Shown: positions 1 to 6,101, counted from the stretch's first letter. The stretch: 7,212 bases of DNA from CAKPSH01 sp964634355 (GCA_964634355.1 CAZWIF010000058.1:1-7212); one strand, 5' to 3'. Notes: a model not told the origin generated them from the sequence alone. Made by a program: numbers and translations.

Positions 1-393
1 CTTATGGGAGTTGGAACACCAGATTATTTAATAGAAGCAGCTTTGGCAGGAATAGATATGTGTGACTGTGTTTTACCAACAAGAATTGCAAGACACGGAA
101 CTGCAATGACAAGTCATGGAAAAATTGTTGTTAGAAATGCAACTTATGAAAGAGATTTTTCACCATTGGATTCAGAATGTGATTGTTATACTTGTAAGAA
201 CTATACAAGAGCATATATTAGACATTTAATAAATACAAAAGAAATTTTAGGTGTAAGATTATTATCAATTCATAATTTAAGGTTCTTGACTAAATTGATG
301 GATAGAGTTAGAATTGAAATAGAGAATGACAATTTATTAAATTTTAGAGATGAGTTTTATAAAAATTATGGTTACACAAAAGAAAATAAATAA
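1..393 (+). CDS. tgt: Queuine tRNA-ribosyltransferase (TGT), C-terminal part, 5' end outside window
   Basis: TGT exchanges guanine-34 in the anticodon of tRNAs for Asp, Asn, His and Tyr for the queuosine precursor preQ1, in the cytoplasm. The frame is open through base 1, so the ATG at base 4 is internal (the MGVGTP family motif) and the true start lies upstream; about 130 codons are present. Visible family signatures are MGVGTPDYLIEA, then GIDMCDCVLPTRIARHG, which contains the nucleophilic Asp (codon at 64-66) and the PTR loop. The zinc site CDCYTC follows, with a downstream His about 25 residues later (LLSIHNL). The usual Phe of the DMFDCV motif is Cys here, while the catalytic Asp is kept. 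The stop is 13 bases before the next start codon and abuts that gene's AGGAGG, so the two genes are probably co-transcribed. Identity is firm. Confidence 0.96.
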   Translation, partial: LMGVGTPDYLIEAALAGIDMCDCVLPTRIARHGTAMTSHGKIVVRNATYERDFSPLDSECDCYTCKNYTRAYIRHLINTKEILGVRLLSIHNLRFLTKLMDRVRIEIENDNLLNFRDEFYKNYGYTKENK

Positions 394-406
394 GGAGGAG
401 TAGTAG

Positions 407-1975
407 ATGAATTTAGAAGATAGTGATTCTTTTAAAGAAGAAATCGAAAAGAATTCTAGAAATAGAAAAGGAATAATGCTTTCAATTGTATTATGTGCAT
501 TTTTAATTGCTTTATTATTTGTTATGATTATGGTAATTAAATATCAAGATTCTATAACTTTAAAAATGTATTTAGATGAACAACAAATAAGTATACCTGC
601 AGATTTCTATAGAGATATAGATGGAATAAGATATATTAATATAAAAGAATTAGGTTCTCTTTTAGGATATAAATACACAAAAGGTGTATATGGTGAATAT
701 AATGAAGATGAGGATAGTTGTTATTTAGAAAATGATTTTGAAGTTTTAGCTATAACTTCTGGTTCATCTAAATATACTAAATATATTCAAATTACAGCGC
801 CTACTACATTAGCAGAGATAGAAGTTACATCAAAAAATTCAAATGGCTATAGTGAAAGTTTTAAAATGGAAAATCCTGTAATATATGAAGATGGAATGTT
901 ATATGCTTCATTAGAATATATTCCAGAAATGTTTAATATTCAAATTGATTGGCAAGAATATAGAATTAAATTTTATTCATTAAATTATATTGTAAATTAT
1001 GCTAAAGGTTTTATTACTAAATATGGAGTTTCAGAAATTAGTGGATATTATGAAAATTTAAGAGCACTAGCATATGGATATGCTATAGTTGGAAATGGAA
1101 CTGAAGGAGTTCCAAGTGATTTATATGGAGTAATTTCATTAAATGATGGAAGTGAAATAATAAGTACAAAATATGATGATATAGTATTTGTACAAAATGC
1201 TAAAGAATTCTATATAACTGTTGCTAATGGTACTGTTGGTATTTTAAATAATGAAGGTGGAACTATAATTGCTCCTTCTGAATTTGAAGAAATATCACTT
1301 TTAGATGAAGATAATCAATTATATTTAGTAAAAAAGGGCAATGAATATGGGGTTTTAGATAGAAATGGAAATATTATTGTTTATGCAGAAAATGATGAAA
1401 TAGGAATAGATATTACAGATTATAAAACAGAAGAAATTGAGAATGAATATTTGCTTTTTGGAAAATGTATTCCTGTATTAAAAAATAAAAAGTATGGATT
1501 ATATAATATTTATGGTGATATAGTATTAGATTCAGTTTATGATGGATTTGGTTATAAATCTACTGCAACATCTAGTACTTCTGGAAATGAACAAAGTGTA
1601 TTAATAATTCCTTCAGAAGTGGGAATTAATGGAATTGTTGTAAATTATAATGATTTATACGGAATTTATGATGTAAATACAGAAGCTCTTATATTTCCAT
1701 GTGTTGCAACTAAAATATATGCTATAACAAGATCTGGAACAACAACTTATTATGTAGAATATAATGATGAACAAATAGTTTTAAAAGATTGGTTGAAAGA
1801 AAATGGTCTTAATAATGTAGATAATAATGGACAATATCTTGATGAAGAAGAAGATAATGAAGATACAAGCAATGAAACTACAAATAAGGAAAATGAAAAT
1901 ACGGTAAATGAAGATGATGTCGTTGAAACTGTAAGTAATACAACAGATAGCACAAATGTTGAAGATGAAGAATAA
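407..1975 (+). CDS. Membrane-anchored stalk/WG-repeat protein of unknown function
   Basis: A 522-residue protein with an excellent ribosome binding site (AGGAGG at 393-398). Residues 1-22 are charged and probably cytoplasmic. Residues 23-45 form one transmembrane helix without a cleavage site, so the rest is likely outside the cell. Residues about 50-190 resemble the stalk-like copper-amine-oxidase N-terminal domain (for example GMLYASLEYIPEMFNIQIDW, residues 163-182). Residues about 239-440 carry roughly five degenerate WG-type repeats, seen as YG(V/L/I) followed by a turn and a beta strand: LYGVISLNDGSEII, VGILNNEGGTII, YGVLDRNGNIIV, YGLYNIYGDIVL, LYGIYDVNTEAL. The last 45 or so residues are an acidic Asn/Thr/Glu-rich tail, probably disordered. 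WG repeats usually form scaffolding or binding surfaces rather than enzymes. It directly follows tgt, a position often held by yajC. A terminator closes the unit just after it. Domain calls are by eye; function is unknown. Confidence 0.85.
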   Translation: MNLEDSDSFKEEIEKNSRNRKGIMLSIVLCAFLIALLFVMIMVIKYQDSITLKMYLDEQQISIPADFYRDIDGIRYINIKELGSLLGYKYTKGVYGEYNEDEDSCYLENDFEVLAITSGSSKYTKYIQITAPTTLAEIEVTSKNSNGYSESFKMENPVIYEDGMLYASLEYIPEMFNIQIDWQEYRIKFYSLNYIVNYAKGFITKYGVSEISGYYENLRALAYGYAIVGNGTEGVPSDLYGVISLNDGSEIISTKYDDIVFVQNAKEFYITVANGTVGILNNEGGTIIAPSEFEEISLLDEDNQLYLVKKGNEYGVLDRNGNIIVYAENDEIGIDITDYKTEEIENEYLLFGKCIPVLKNKKYGLYNIYGDIVLDSVYDGFGYKSTATSSTSGNEQSVLIIPSEVGINGIVVNYNDLYGIYDVNTEALIFPCVATKIYAITRSGTTTYYVEYNDEQIVLKDWLKENGLNNVDNNGQYLDEEEDNEDTSNETTNKENENTVNEDDVVETVSNTTDSTNVEDEE

Positions 1976-1991
1976 GTAAAAAAATGGTTAT

Positions 1992-2033
1992 AAAAAATAC
2001 CTTTATAAATATAATTTATAGAGGTATTTTTTT
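1992..2033 (+). terminator. Rho-independent terminator after the WG-repeat gene
   Basis: A long hairpin: AAAAAATACCT at 1992-2002 pairs with AGGTATTTTTT at 2022-2032. The helix continues through 2003-2009 with 2015-2021 (one G-T pair), leaving a five-base loop at 2010-2014. The 3' arm ends in a run of seven or more T. It begins 17 bases after the stop codon and should end the tgt transcript. The A-rich 5' side could also allow some termination from the other strand. Confidence 0.9.
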
Positions 2034-2082
2034 ATATTCTTAGGAAAGACGCGGACTGTTTAATATAGTTTTTGCTTCTACA

Positions 2083-2116
2083 ATTCATATAATGTCCACT
2101 TTGGTTCTATATGAGT
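2083..2116 (+). promoter_or_regulatory. Imperfect dyad with an embedded TATAAT upstream of the DUF3792 gene
   Basis: TCATATA (2085-2091) is the exact reverse complement of TATATGA (2108-2114). An inner CCA-CTT-TGG (2096-2104) lets the whole stretch fold as a stem with an internal bulge. TATAAT at 2088-2093 is a good -10 element, but I find no convincing -35 at 16-18 bases, so this may be a weak, activated or alternative-sigma promoter. A separate CACTTT (2097-2102) / AAAGTG (2117-2122) pairing overlaps it. The surrounding 2041-2130 stretch is less A/T-rich than its flanks. It could be a regulator site or an RNA hairpin. Confidence 0.35.
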
Positions 2117-2160
2117 AAAGTGTGCGAAATGTCAGAAAATAAAAATTAGGAGGTTTTTTT

Positions 2161-2511
2161 ATGAAAATTTTTGTTAGAGAGCTTGTTCTTTCTGTATTAT
2201 TAACATTACTTTTAATATTTATTTTATCAGTTATAATTAGTGAGACATCTATGTCTGAAAGTATTATAATACCAGCAGTGATTGGTATAACAAGTATATC
2301 ATTGATGATAGGAGCTTTTAGAATTTCTAAATCTAAAAAAGAAAAAGGAATTATTAATGGATGTGTACTAGGATTTATTTATATGATGATTTTATATATA
2401 ATATCAAGCTTTGCTAATTTTGAATTTACATTAACAATTAATTCTATAATTATGATGTTTTTGGGAATATTAGGAGGAGCAGTAGGAGGAATATTAGGAG
2501 TGAACTTTTAA
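2161..2511 (+). CDS. Small integral membrane protein, DUF3792/TIGR04086 (YrzE-like) family
   Basis: A 116-residue protein that is almost entirely membrane-embedded. Four hydrophobic helices lie at about residues 6-27, 36-54, 65-85 and 92-114. The short cytoplasmic loop after helix two is basic (RISKSKKEKG), and the C-terminus is Gly-rich (GILGGAVGGILGVNF). This length, topology and Gly-rich end fit the DUF3792/TIGR04086 family. From general knowledge, that family is found in Firmicutes near tgt, yajC and secDF, which agrees with the location here. No biochemical role is established that I know of. The start is supported by AGGAGG at 2148-2153 with seven T before the ATG. No terminator is evident after the stop, so transcription may run into the HD gene. 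Confidence 0.8.
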   Translation: MKIFVRELVLSVLLTLLLIFILSVIISETSMSESIIIPAVIGITSISLMIGAFRISKSKKEKGIINGCVLGFIYMMILYIISSFANFEFTLTINSIIMMFLGILGGAVGGILGVNF

Positions 2512-2562
2512 AAAAGAATATAAGAATTATTATTTAAAAATACAGATATTTAGCTTATACAA

Positions 2563-2584
2563 TAAATAATTATAAAATTATTTA
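2563..2584. repeat. A/T-only inverted repeat upstream of the HD-gene promoter
   Basis: TAAATAATT (2563-2571) and AATTATTTA (2576-2584) are perfect reverse complements separated by four bases. The repeat ends eight bases before the -35 element of the next promoter, so it could be an operator or a weak terminator stem. In sequence this A/T-rich it may also be chance. The rest of the 2512-2686 gap holds only the promoter and leader described separately, with no small coding frame of note. Confidence 0.3.
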
Positions 2585-2591
2585 AAAGTAG

Positions 2592-2620
2592 TTGATATTT
2601 TTAAAAATTTAATATACAAT
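2592..2620 (+). promoter_or_regulatory. Sigma-A-type promoter for the HD-secD unit
   Basis: TTGATA (2592-2597), a 17-base spacer and TACAAT (2615-2620) match the housekeeping consensus closely. Transcription would start near 2627, giving a leader of about 60 bases before the HD-domain gene. The rpsO promoter in this window has nearly the same hexamers and spacing. Confidence 0.7.
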
Positions 2621-2686
2621 TTACGAGAATGATTATAAATTAAGTTTTATTTACATAAAATATTAATAATTTACAAAGGAGGAAAT

Positions 2687-3346
2687 ATGATAACTTTTGA
2701 TGATGTTGTTAACAATATTGAAGTTAAAGAACTTATCAAAAATGCTCAAAAGCAATTAGATGTACTAGGATATACAGAACATTCTACTAGACATGTTACA
2801 GTTGTTGCAGAAAGAGCTGCATATATTCTAAGAACATTAGGATATGATGAACATAGAATAGAACTCGCAAGAATAGCTGGATATATGCACGATATAGGTA
2901 ATTCAGTTAATAGAGTTGATCATGCTCATACAGGAGCAATTTTAGCTTACAATATTTTAAAAGATATGGAAATGGATGTTTCAGACAGAACAGAAATTAT
3001 GATGGCAATAGGAAATCATGATGAGCAAACAGGAACTGCGGTTAGTGATATTTCAGCTGCTTTAATTTTAGCTGACAAATCTGATGCACATAGGAGCAGA
3101 GTTTCTAAAAAGGATAGAAGCTTATTTGATAAACATGATGAAGTAAATTATGCAGTGACAAGTTCTGAATTAAAGATAGATACAGAAGAAAGAAAAGCTA
3201 TCTTGAATTTGACAATTGATACAAAAATTTGCCCAGTTATAGATTATTTTGAAATATTTATGGAAAGAACAAAAATGAGTAAAAGAGCAGCAAAATATTT
3301 AGGGTTATGGTTTGAATTAATTATTAACGATACGAACTTATTATAG
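2687..3346 (+). CDS. HD-domain phosphohydrolase
   Basis: A 219-residue soluble protein of the HD metal-dependent phosphohydrolase superfamily. Candidate metal ligands are in the expected order: His36 (in STRHV), the His68-Asp69 doublet (YMHDIGN), His79 and His81 (DHAHTGA), His111 (GNHDE) and Asp130 (LILADKSDAHR). The double-His arrangement between the HD pair and the last Asp fits members that bind two metals. Such enzymes hydrolyse nucleotides, cyclic nucleotides or other phosphoesters; the substrate cannot be told from this sequence. The start follows AAAGGAGG (2675-2682) with ideal spacing. Its TAG stop overlaps the AGGAGG of the downstream secD gene, so the two are very probably co-transcribed. 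There is no membrane segment or sensory domain. Superfamily membership is firm, specific function open. Confidence 0.88.
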   Translation: MITFDDVVNNIEVKELIKNAQKQLDVLGYTEHSTRHVTVVAERAAYILRTLGYDEHRIELARIAGYMHDIGNSVNRVDHAHTGAILAYNILKDMEMDVSDRTEIMMAIGNHDEQTGTAVSDISAALILADKSDAHRSRVSKKDRSLFDKHDEVNYAVTSSELKIDTEERKAILNLTIDTKICPVIDYFEIFMERTKMSKRAAKYLGLWFELIINDTNLL

Positions 3347-3362
3347 GAGGTAGTTTATTTTG
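3345..3362 (+). promoter_or_regulatory. Ribosome binding site and TTG start of secD
   Basis: AGGAGG (3345-3350) shares two bases with the TAG stop of the HD gene and lies nine bases before TTG (3360-3362). In the same frame a TAG sits at 3351-3353, so translation must begin after it. TTG is the best-placed start codon; the only other in-frame choice between is ATT. The arrangement suggests translational coupling with the upstream gene and modest initiation strength. Confidence 0.75.
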
Positions 3363-4763
3363 GAAAAGAGTTTAAAAATAGTTAAAACATTAGCTATAGT
3401 ATTAATTGCAATATTAATATCAGTAATAGCTTTTTGTGGTTTGTATGTAAAAAATTATGGAATATGGAGAAATATTTTACCAGATTTCAAATTAGGAATG
3501 GAATTAAATGGTTTTAGAGAATTACGATATGTTTTAGATGATTCTGAAGAGGAAAAAGAAGTTTATGTAGACTCAGAAGGAAATTATGCTGGAACAGTTA
3601 TTGAAGAAACAGAGAGTACTACATCAGAAGAAACAGAAACACAAGAAGATGATGTGGCAGAAGAAGTTGAAGTTGAAAGTAAATATAAAAAAGAAACAAG
3701 AACAATAAAGGCAAATGAAGAATCAAATATAAATATAGAAAATTTTGAAAAAACAAAAAAAATAATACAAAAAAGATTAGAAACTATAGATTTATATGAA
3801 TATAATATTAGACAAGATTTTGTAACAGGTGAAATTATTGTAGAATTACCTGATGATGATAATATCGAACTAGAAGAATTTTTAATTTCTACAATGGGAA
3901 AAGTAGAAATTATAGATCACCAAACAGGAATAATTTTAATGGATAATTCTAATATAAAAAAAGCTACTATGTTAGGTTCAAGTAGCAATAATACTTATCA
4001 GGCATACTTACAATTAGAATTTGATGAAGAAGGTACAGAAATATTAAAAGAAATTAGTAATGAATATATAACAGTAACAGATGGTGCTGGAAATGAAACT
4101 ACAAATTATATATCTGTAACGTTAGACGATCAAACACTTATTACAACATATTTTGGAGAAGAATTAGATACAGGAGCTATTCAGATTCCTTTTGGAGATT
4201 CTTCAGAAACATATGAAGATTATGTTGCGGTTGCAGAAAATGTTGAAATGATTTCAGAGATTATAAATGGGGATACAATGCCTTTAGCTTATGAATTAAG
4301 TTCTGATAATTATATACAAGCTCCTATAACAGAATATTATATACTAATTGCAGAAATTGTTGCTAGTGTTATAATACTTATAATTTCTATATATTTAGTA
4401 GTTAGATTTAAATTAGAAGGATTAAAATATGCTATATTGGGAATAGGATATATAGGATTACTATCTTTAGTAATTAGATATACAAATGTTATGGTAACAT
4501 TAAATTCATTAATAGCTTTTGTAGCAGTTGTTATCATAAATTATGTATTTTATATAAAGGTTTTAAAGAAATTAAAAGAAAATGAAAATAAAAAAATAGC
4601 ATTAGGAAATGCAATGAAAGAATTATATCTTGCAATTATTCCTGTTTGTATAATAGCTGTAATATTTACATTTATGTCTAGTGTTATAATAAGCAGTATA
4701 GGTATGACTTTATTCTGGGGATTATTGGTACAAGCACTATGTAGTTTAGTAATACTTATATAG
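3360..4763 (+). CDS. secD: Divergent SecD protein-export subunit
   Basis: SecD and SecF form the membrane complex that helps pull exported proteins out of the SecYEG channel. This 467-residue protein keeps the architecture: a first membrane helix (residues 9-30), KLGMELNGFRELRYVL (44-59) where the family has LGLDLxGG, a P1 head region with VELPDDD (161-167), and NGDTMPLAYEL (303-313) where the family has GaLP. A C-terminal bundle of about five helices follows (325-348, 355-372, 379-400, 422-442, 445-466). Several hallmarks are changed: D1 reads MELNGF, the VDANV...ERIREE segment of the fourth helix is replaced by VVIINYVFYIKVLKKLKEN (residues 390-408), and the DSNLTT motif is absent. An acidic Glu/Thr/Ser-rich insertion occupies residues about 62-108. 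The protein stops right after its last helix. Identity rests on architecture plus the adjacent secF; whether proton coupling survives is doubtful. Confidence 0.82.
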   Translation: MEKSLKIVKTLAIVLIAILISVIAFCGLYVKNYGIWRNILPDFKLGMELNGFRELRYVLDDSEEEKEVYVDSEGNYAGTVIEETESTTSEETETQEDDVAEEVEVESKYKKETRTIKANEESNINIENFEKTKKIIQKRLETIDLYEYNIRQDFVTGEIIVELPDDDNIELEEFLISTMGKVEIIDHQTGIILMDNSNIKKATMLGSSSNNTYQAYLQLEFDEEGTEILKEISNEYITVTDGAGNETTNYISVTLDDQTLITTYFGEELDTGAIQIPFGDSSETYEDYVAVAENVEMISEIINGDTMPLAYELSSDNYIQAPITEYYILIAEIVASVIILIISIYLVVRFKLEGLKYAILGIGYIGLLSLVIRYTNVMVTLNSLIAFVAVVIINYVFYIKVLKKLKENENKKIALGNAMKELYLAIIPVCIIAVIFTFMSSVIISSIGMTLFWGLLVQALCSLVILI

Positions 4764-4807
4764 AAAGTTAAATTAGAGTGAGAAAAATTGCTTTATTTTG
4801 AACTTTC
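4763..4807 (+). other. Intergenic hairpin between secD and secF
   Basis: GAAAGTT (4763-4769) pairs with AACTTTC (4801-4807). With one bulged G (4800) and one T-T mismatch, pairing continues through 4770-4779 with 4790-4799, leaving a ten-base loop. The hairpin starts in the last base of the secD stop codon. No T-run follows, so it is more likely an mRNA processing or stability element, or a weak attenuator, than a full terminator. Confidence 0.4.
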
Positions 4808-4837
4808 TTGTATATCATTAGGTATTTTATCTATATA
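4808..4837 (+). promoter_or_regulatory. Possible weak promoter upstream of secF
   Basis: TTGTAT (4808-4813), an 18-base spacer and TATATA (4832-4837) make a plausible but not strong sigma-A promoter. It lies in the 114-base gap between secD and secF, which is longer than expected for a tight secD-secF pair. Sequence this A/T-rich often yields such matches by chance. Confidence 0.3.
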
Positions 4838-4877
4838 AGAGATATGTATAAGAAATAATGTATAAGGAGAAAATGTA

Positions 4878-5531
4878 ATGAATTTTAGTGGAAGTAAGAA
4901 AATAATTTTATTAGGTATAATTCTTTTAATTATTGCTGGAATAGTTGTTGTTGCTTTAAAAGGTGTAAATGTTTCTTTAATTTTACAACAACACGAATCT
5001 ATTAATTTATTAATAGGAAAAGAAGTAGAACGAAAAGATATTAAAGATATTTGTAAAGAAGTTTTTCAAAATAAAAATGTAGTTGTAAGAAATTTAGAAT
5101 TATTTGATGATTCTGTAAATATCTCAGTTGAATCTATAACAGATGAAGAAAAAAACGATCTAGTTCAAAAAATAAATGAAAAATATGGAACTACTTTTAC
5201 ATCAGATGATCTAACAATACAATCTAATTCTAATATAAGAGTAAGAGATTTAGTTAGATTATATGTAAAACCTGTAATTATATCTGTAATATTGATAATA
5301 GTATATATGATTATAAGATTTAGAAAAGTTAATGCATTGAAATTATTAGGAAAAATATTTGGAATAGTAATTTTAACAGAAGCTCTTATAGCTAGTATTA
5401 TAGCAATAGTCAGAGTTCCATTATCTCCAGTGATGATTAACTTAATGGCTGTAGTTGCTGTAGTTGAACTAATTATTTATATAAATAAACAAGAAAATTC
5501 AAAGCTTAATGTTCAAAATGCAAAAAAATAA
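4878..5531 (+). CDS. secF: Short, divergent SecF protein-export subunit
   Basis: Partner of SecD in the SecDF export complex. The 217 residues compare with about 290-310 in typical SecF proteins. Visible parts are a first membrane helix (8-28), an extracellular head region (about 29-120) with the mixed alpha/beta character of the SecF P4 domain, a helix at 129-148 ending in MIIRFRK like the family's YIxxRF, and two or three further hydrophobic segments (156-178 and 184-202). The usual GIDFTGG after the first helix reads GVNVSLILQQ. The conserved HD of the third helix and the DTIVVFDRIREN segment are missing; the protein ends where they would follow. AAGGAG (4864-4869) supports the ATG at 4878; an ATG at 4873 meets a stop at once. 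Assignment depends on adjacency to secD and on the head-plus-RF pattern, so it is good but not certain. Confidence 0.72.
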   Translation: MNFSGSKKIILLGIILLIIAGIVVVALKGVNVSLILQQHESINLLIGKEVERKDIKDICKEVFQNKNVVVRNLELFDDSVNISVESITDEEKNDLVQKINEKYGTTFTSDDLTIQSNSNIRVRDLVRLYVKPVIISVILIIVYMIIRFRKVNALKLLGKIFGIVILTEALIASIIAIVRVPLSPVMINLMAVVAVVELIIYINKQENSKLNVQNAKK

Positions 5532-5552
5532 TTTTGAAATTATTAAAAATAC

Positions 5553-5581
5553 TTGATTTTTATTTAAGTCTGTAGTACAAT
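5553..5581 (+). promoter_or_regulatory. rpsO promoter
   Basis: TTGATT (5553-5558), a 17-base spacer and TACAAT (5576-5581) form a near-consensus sigma-A promoter 22 bases after the secF stop. Transcription would begin around 5588 and give a leader of about 90 bases. No clear terminator separates secF from this promoter: only an A/T stem at 5527-5544 without a T-run is present, so some read-through from secF is possible. Confidence 0.7.
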
Positions 5582-5598
5582 ACTTATGTTAAAAAATA

Positions 5599-5666
5599 CC
5601 ATATACTTAGTTTTTAGGAAAAACCTACTTTATACTCAGTTTATGGCAAATATAAAAAATAGGAGG
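5599..5666 (+). promoter_or_regulatory. Structured rpsO leader, candidate S15 autoregulatory site
   Basis: The leader between the promoter and the start codon can form a closing helix, CCATA (5599-5603) with TATGG (5642-5646). Inside it two mutually exclusive hairpins are possible: GTTTTT (5610-5615) with AAAAAC (5619-5624), or TAGG (5615-5618) with CCTA (5624-5627). The leader ends at the AGGAGG (5661-5666). Ribosomal protein S15 represses its own mRNA through leader structures in several bacteria, including Firmicutes, so this is a reasonable candidate. I cannot assign it to a described structural class by eye. Confidence 0.4.
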
Positions 5667-5675
5667 AAGATGAAA

Positions 5676-5939
5676 ATGACAAAGGAAAGAAAACAAGAAA
5701 TTATCAATACTTATAAAAGAGAAGAAAATGATACTGGTTCACCAGAAGTTCAAATAGCTCTTTTAACAGAAAGAATATCAGAATTAACAGAACACTTAAA
5801 AGTTCACAAAAAAGATAATCACTCTAGAAGAGGATTATTAAAAATGATAGGAAAAAGAAGAAATTTATTAAACTACTTAGCTAAAAAAGATATCAATAGA
5901 TATAGAGAAATAGTAAAAAAATTATCTTTAAGAAAATAA
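5676..5939 (+). CDS. rpsO: 30S ribosomal protein S15
   Basis: S15 binds the central domain of 16S rRNA early in small-subunit assembly and contributes to a bridge with the large subunit. The 87 residues match the usual 88-89. Signatures are DTGSPEVQIALLTERI (residues 19-34), then LTEHLKVHKKDNHSRRGLL (37-55), which holds the conserved RNA-contacting His40, Asp47 and Ser50, and the basic GKRRNLLNYL (59-68). I place the start at 5676 because AGGAGG (5661-5666) is nine bases upstream. An ATG at 5670 is only three bases from it, and the frame open back to 5586 would add an atypical N-terminal extension running through the leader. It has its own promoter and terminator, so it is likely a single-gene transcript. 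pnp, its usual downstream partner, follows after an inserted gene. Confidence 0.97.
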   Translation: MTKERKQEIINTYKREENDTGSPEVQIALLTERISELTEHLKVHKKDNHSRRGLLKMIGKRRNLLNYLAKKDINRYREIVKKLSLRK

Positions 5940-5941
5940 TT

Positions 5942-5970
5942 AAAAAGGCTTGGGATTTCCAAGCCTTTTT
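5942..5970 (+). terminator. Rho-independent terminator of rpsO
   Basis: AAAAAGGCTTGG (5942-5953) pairs perfectly with CCAAGCCTTTTT (5959-5970) around a five-base loop; the helix has 12 base pairs with a GC-rich middle and a terminal T-run. It starts two bases after the rpsO stop. The 57 bases to the next hairpin hold nothing I can interpret. Confidence 0.95.
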
Positions 5971-6027
5971 GTTTGAACTGAAAGAAATAAATTTAATAAG
6001 TGAGAAAAAATAATAATGGCTAAAGAT

Positions 6028-6065
6028 GAAAAAGACTAGTACACACATGAGTACTAGTCTTTTTC
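6028..6065. terminator. Bidirectional terminator, mainly for the minus-strand gene
   Basis: A 15-base-pair perfect stem: GAAAAAGACTAGTAC (6028-6042) with GTACTAGTCTTTTTC (6051-6065) around an eight-base loop. Five T follow the helix core on both strands. It lies 36 bases beyond the stop codon of the minus-strand gene and so ends that transcript; from the plus strand it is a second stop behind rpsO. The bases between 6066 and 6101 show nothing notable. Confidence 0.85.
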
Positions 6066-6101
6066 CACATCATTCAAATGAGAACTTTGTGTATTGTCAA
6101 A

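Noticed and set aside
1750..1953. Minus-strand open frame of 67 codons
   Set aside because: It is the complement of the acidic repetitive tail of the WG-repeat gene; Ser/Val-rich low-complexity product and no ribosome binding site.
2034..2160. T-box or known riboswitch upstream of the DUF3792 gene
   Set aside because: No T-box TGGNACC-type sequence, no terminator/antiterminator pair and no recognisable riboswitch core.
4337..4537. Minus-strand open frame of 66 codons
   Set aside because: Lies wholly within secD opposite its membrane helices and has no start signals.
4873..4880. ATG-TAA immediately before the secF start, with a similar ATG-TAA before pnp (6968-6973)
   Set aside because: Both ATGs are only two or three bases from the ribosome binding site, too close to be used; likely chance in A/T-rich spacers.
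5527..5544. AATAATTT/AAATTATT stem as a secF terminator
   Set aside because: A/T-only, two-base loop, and no T-run after it; too weak to call.
5586..5675. In-frame N-terminal extension of S15 starting at 5586
   Set aside because: It covers the promoter-proximal leader, has no ribosome binding site, and would make S15 about 30 residues too long; AGGAGG points to 5676.
6018..6040. Tiny frame MAKDEKD before the bidirectional terminator
   Set aside because: Seven codons, no ribosome binding site, and it runs into the terminator stem.
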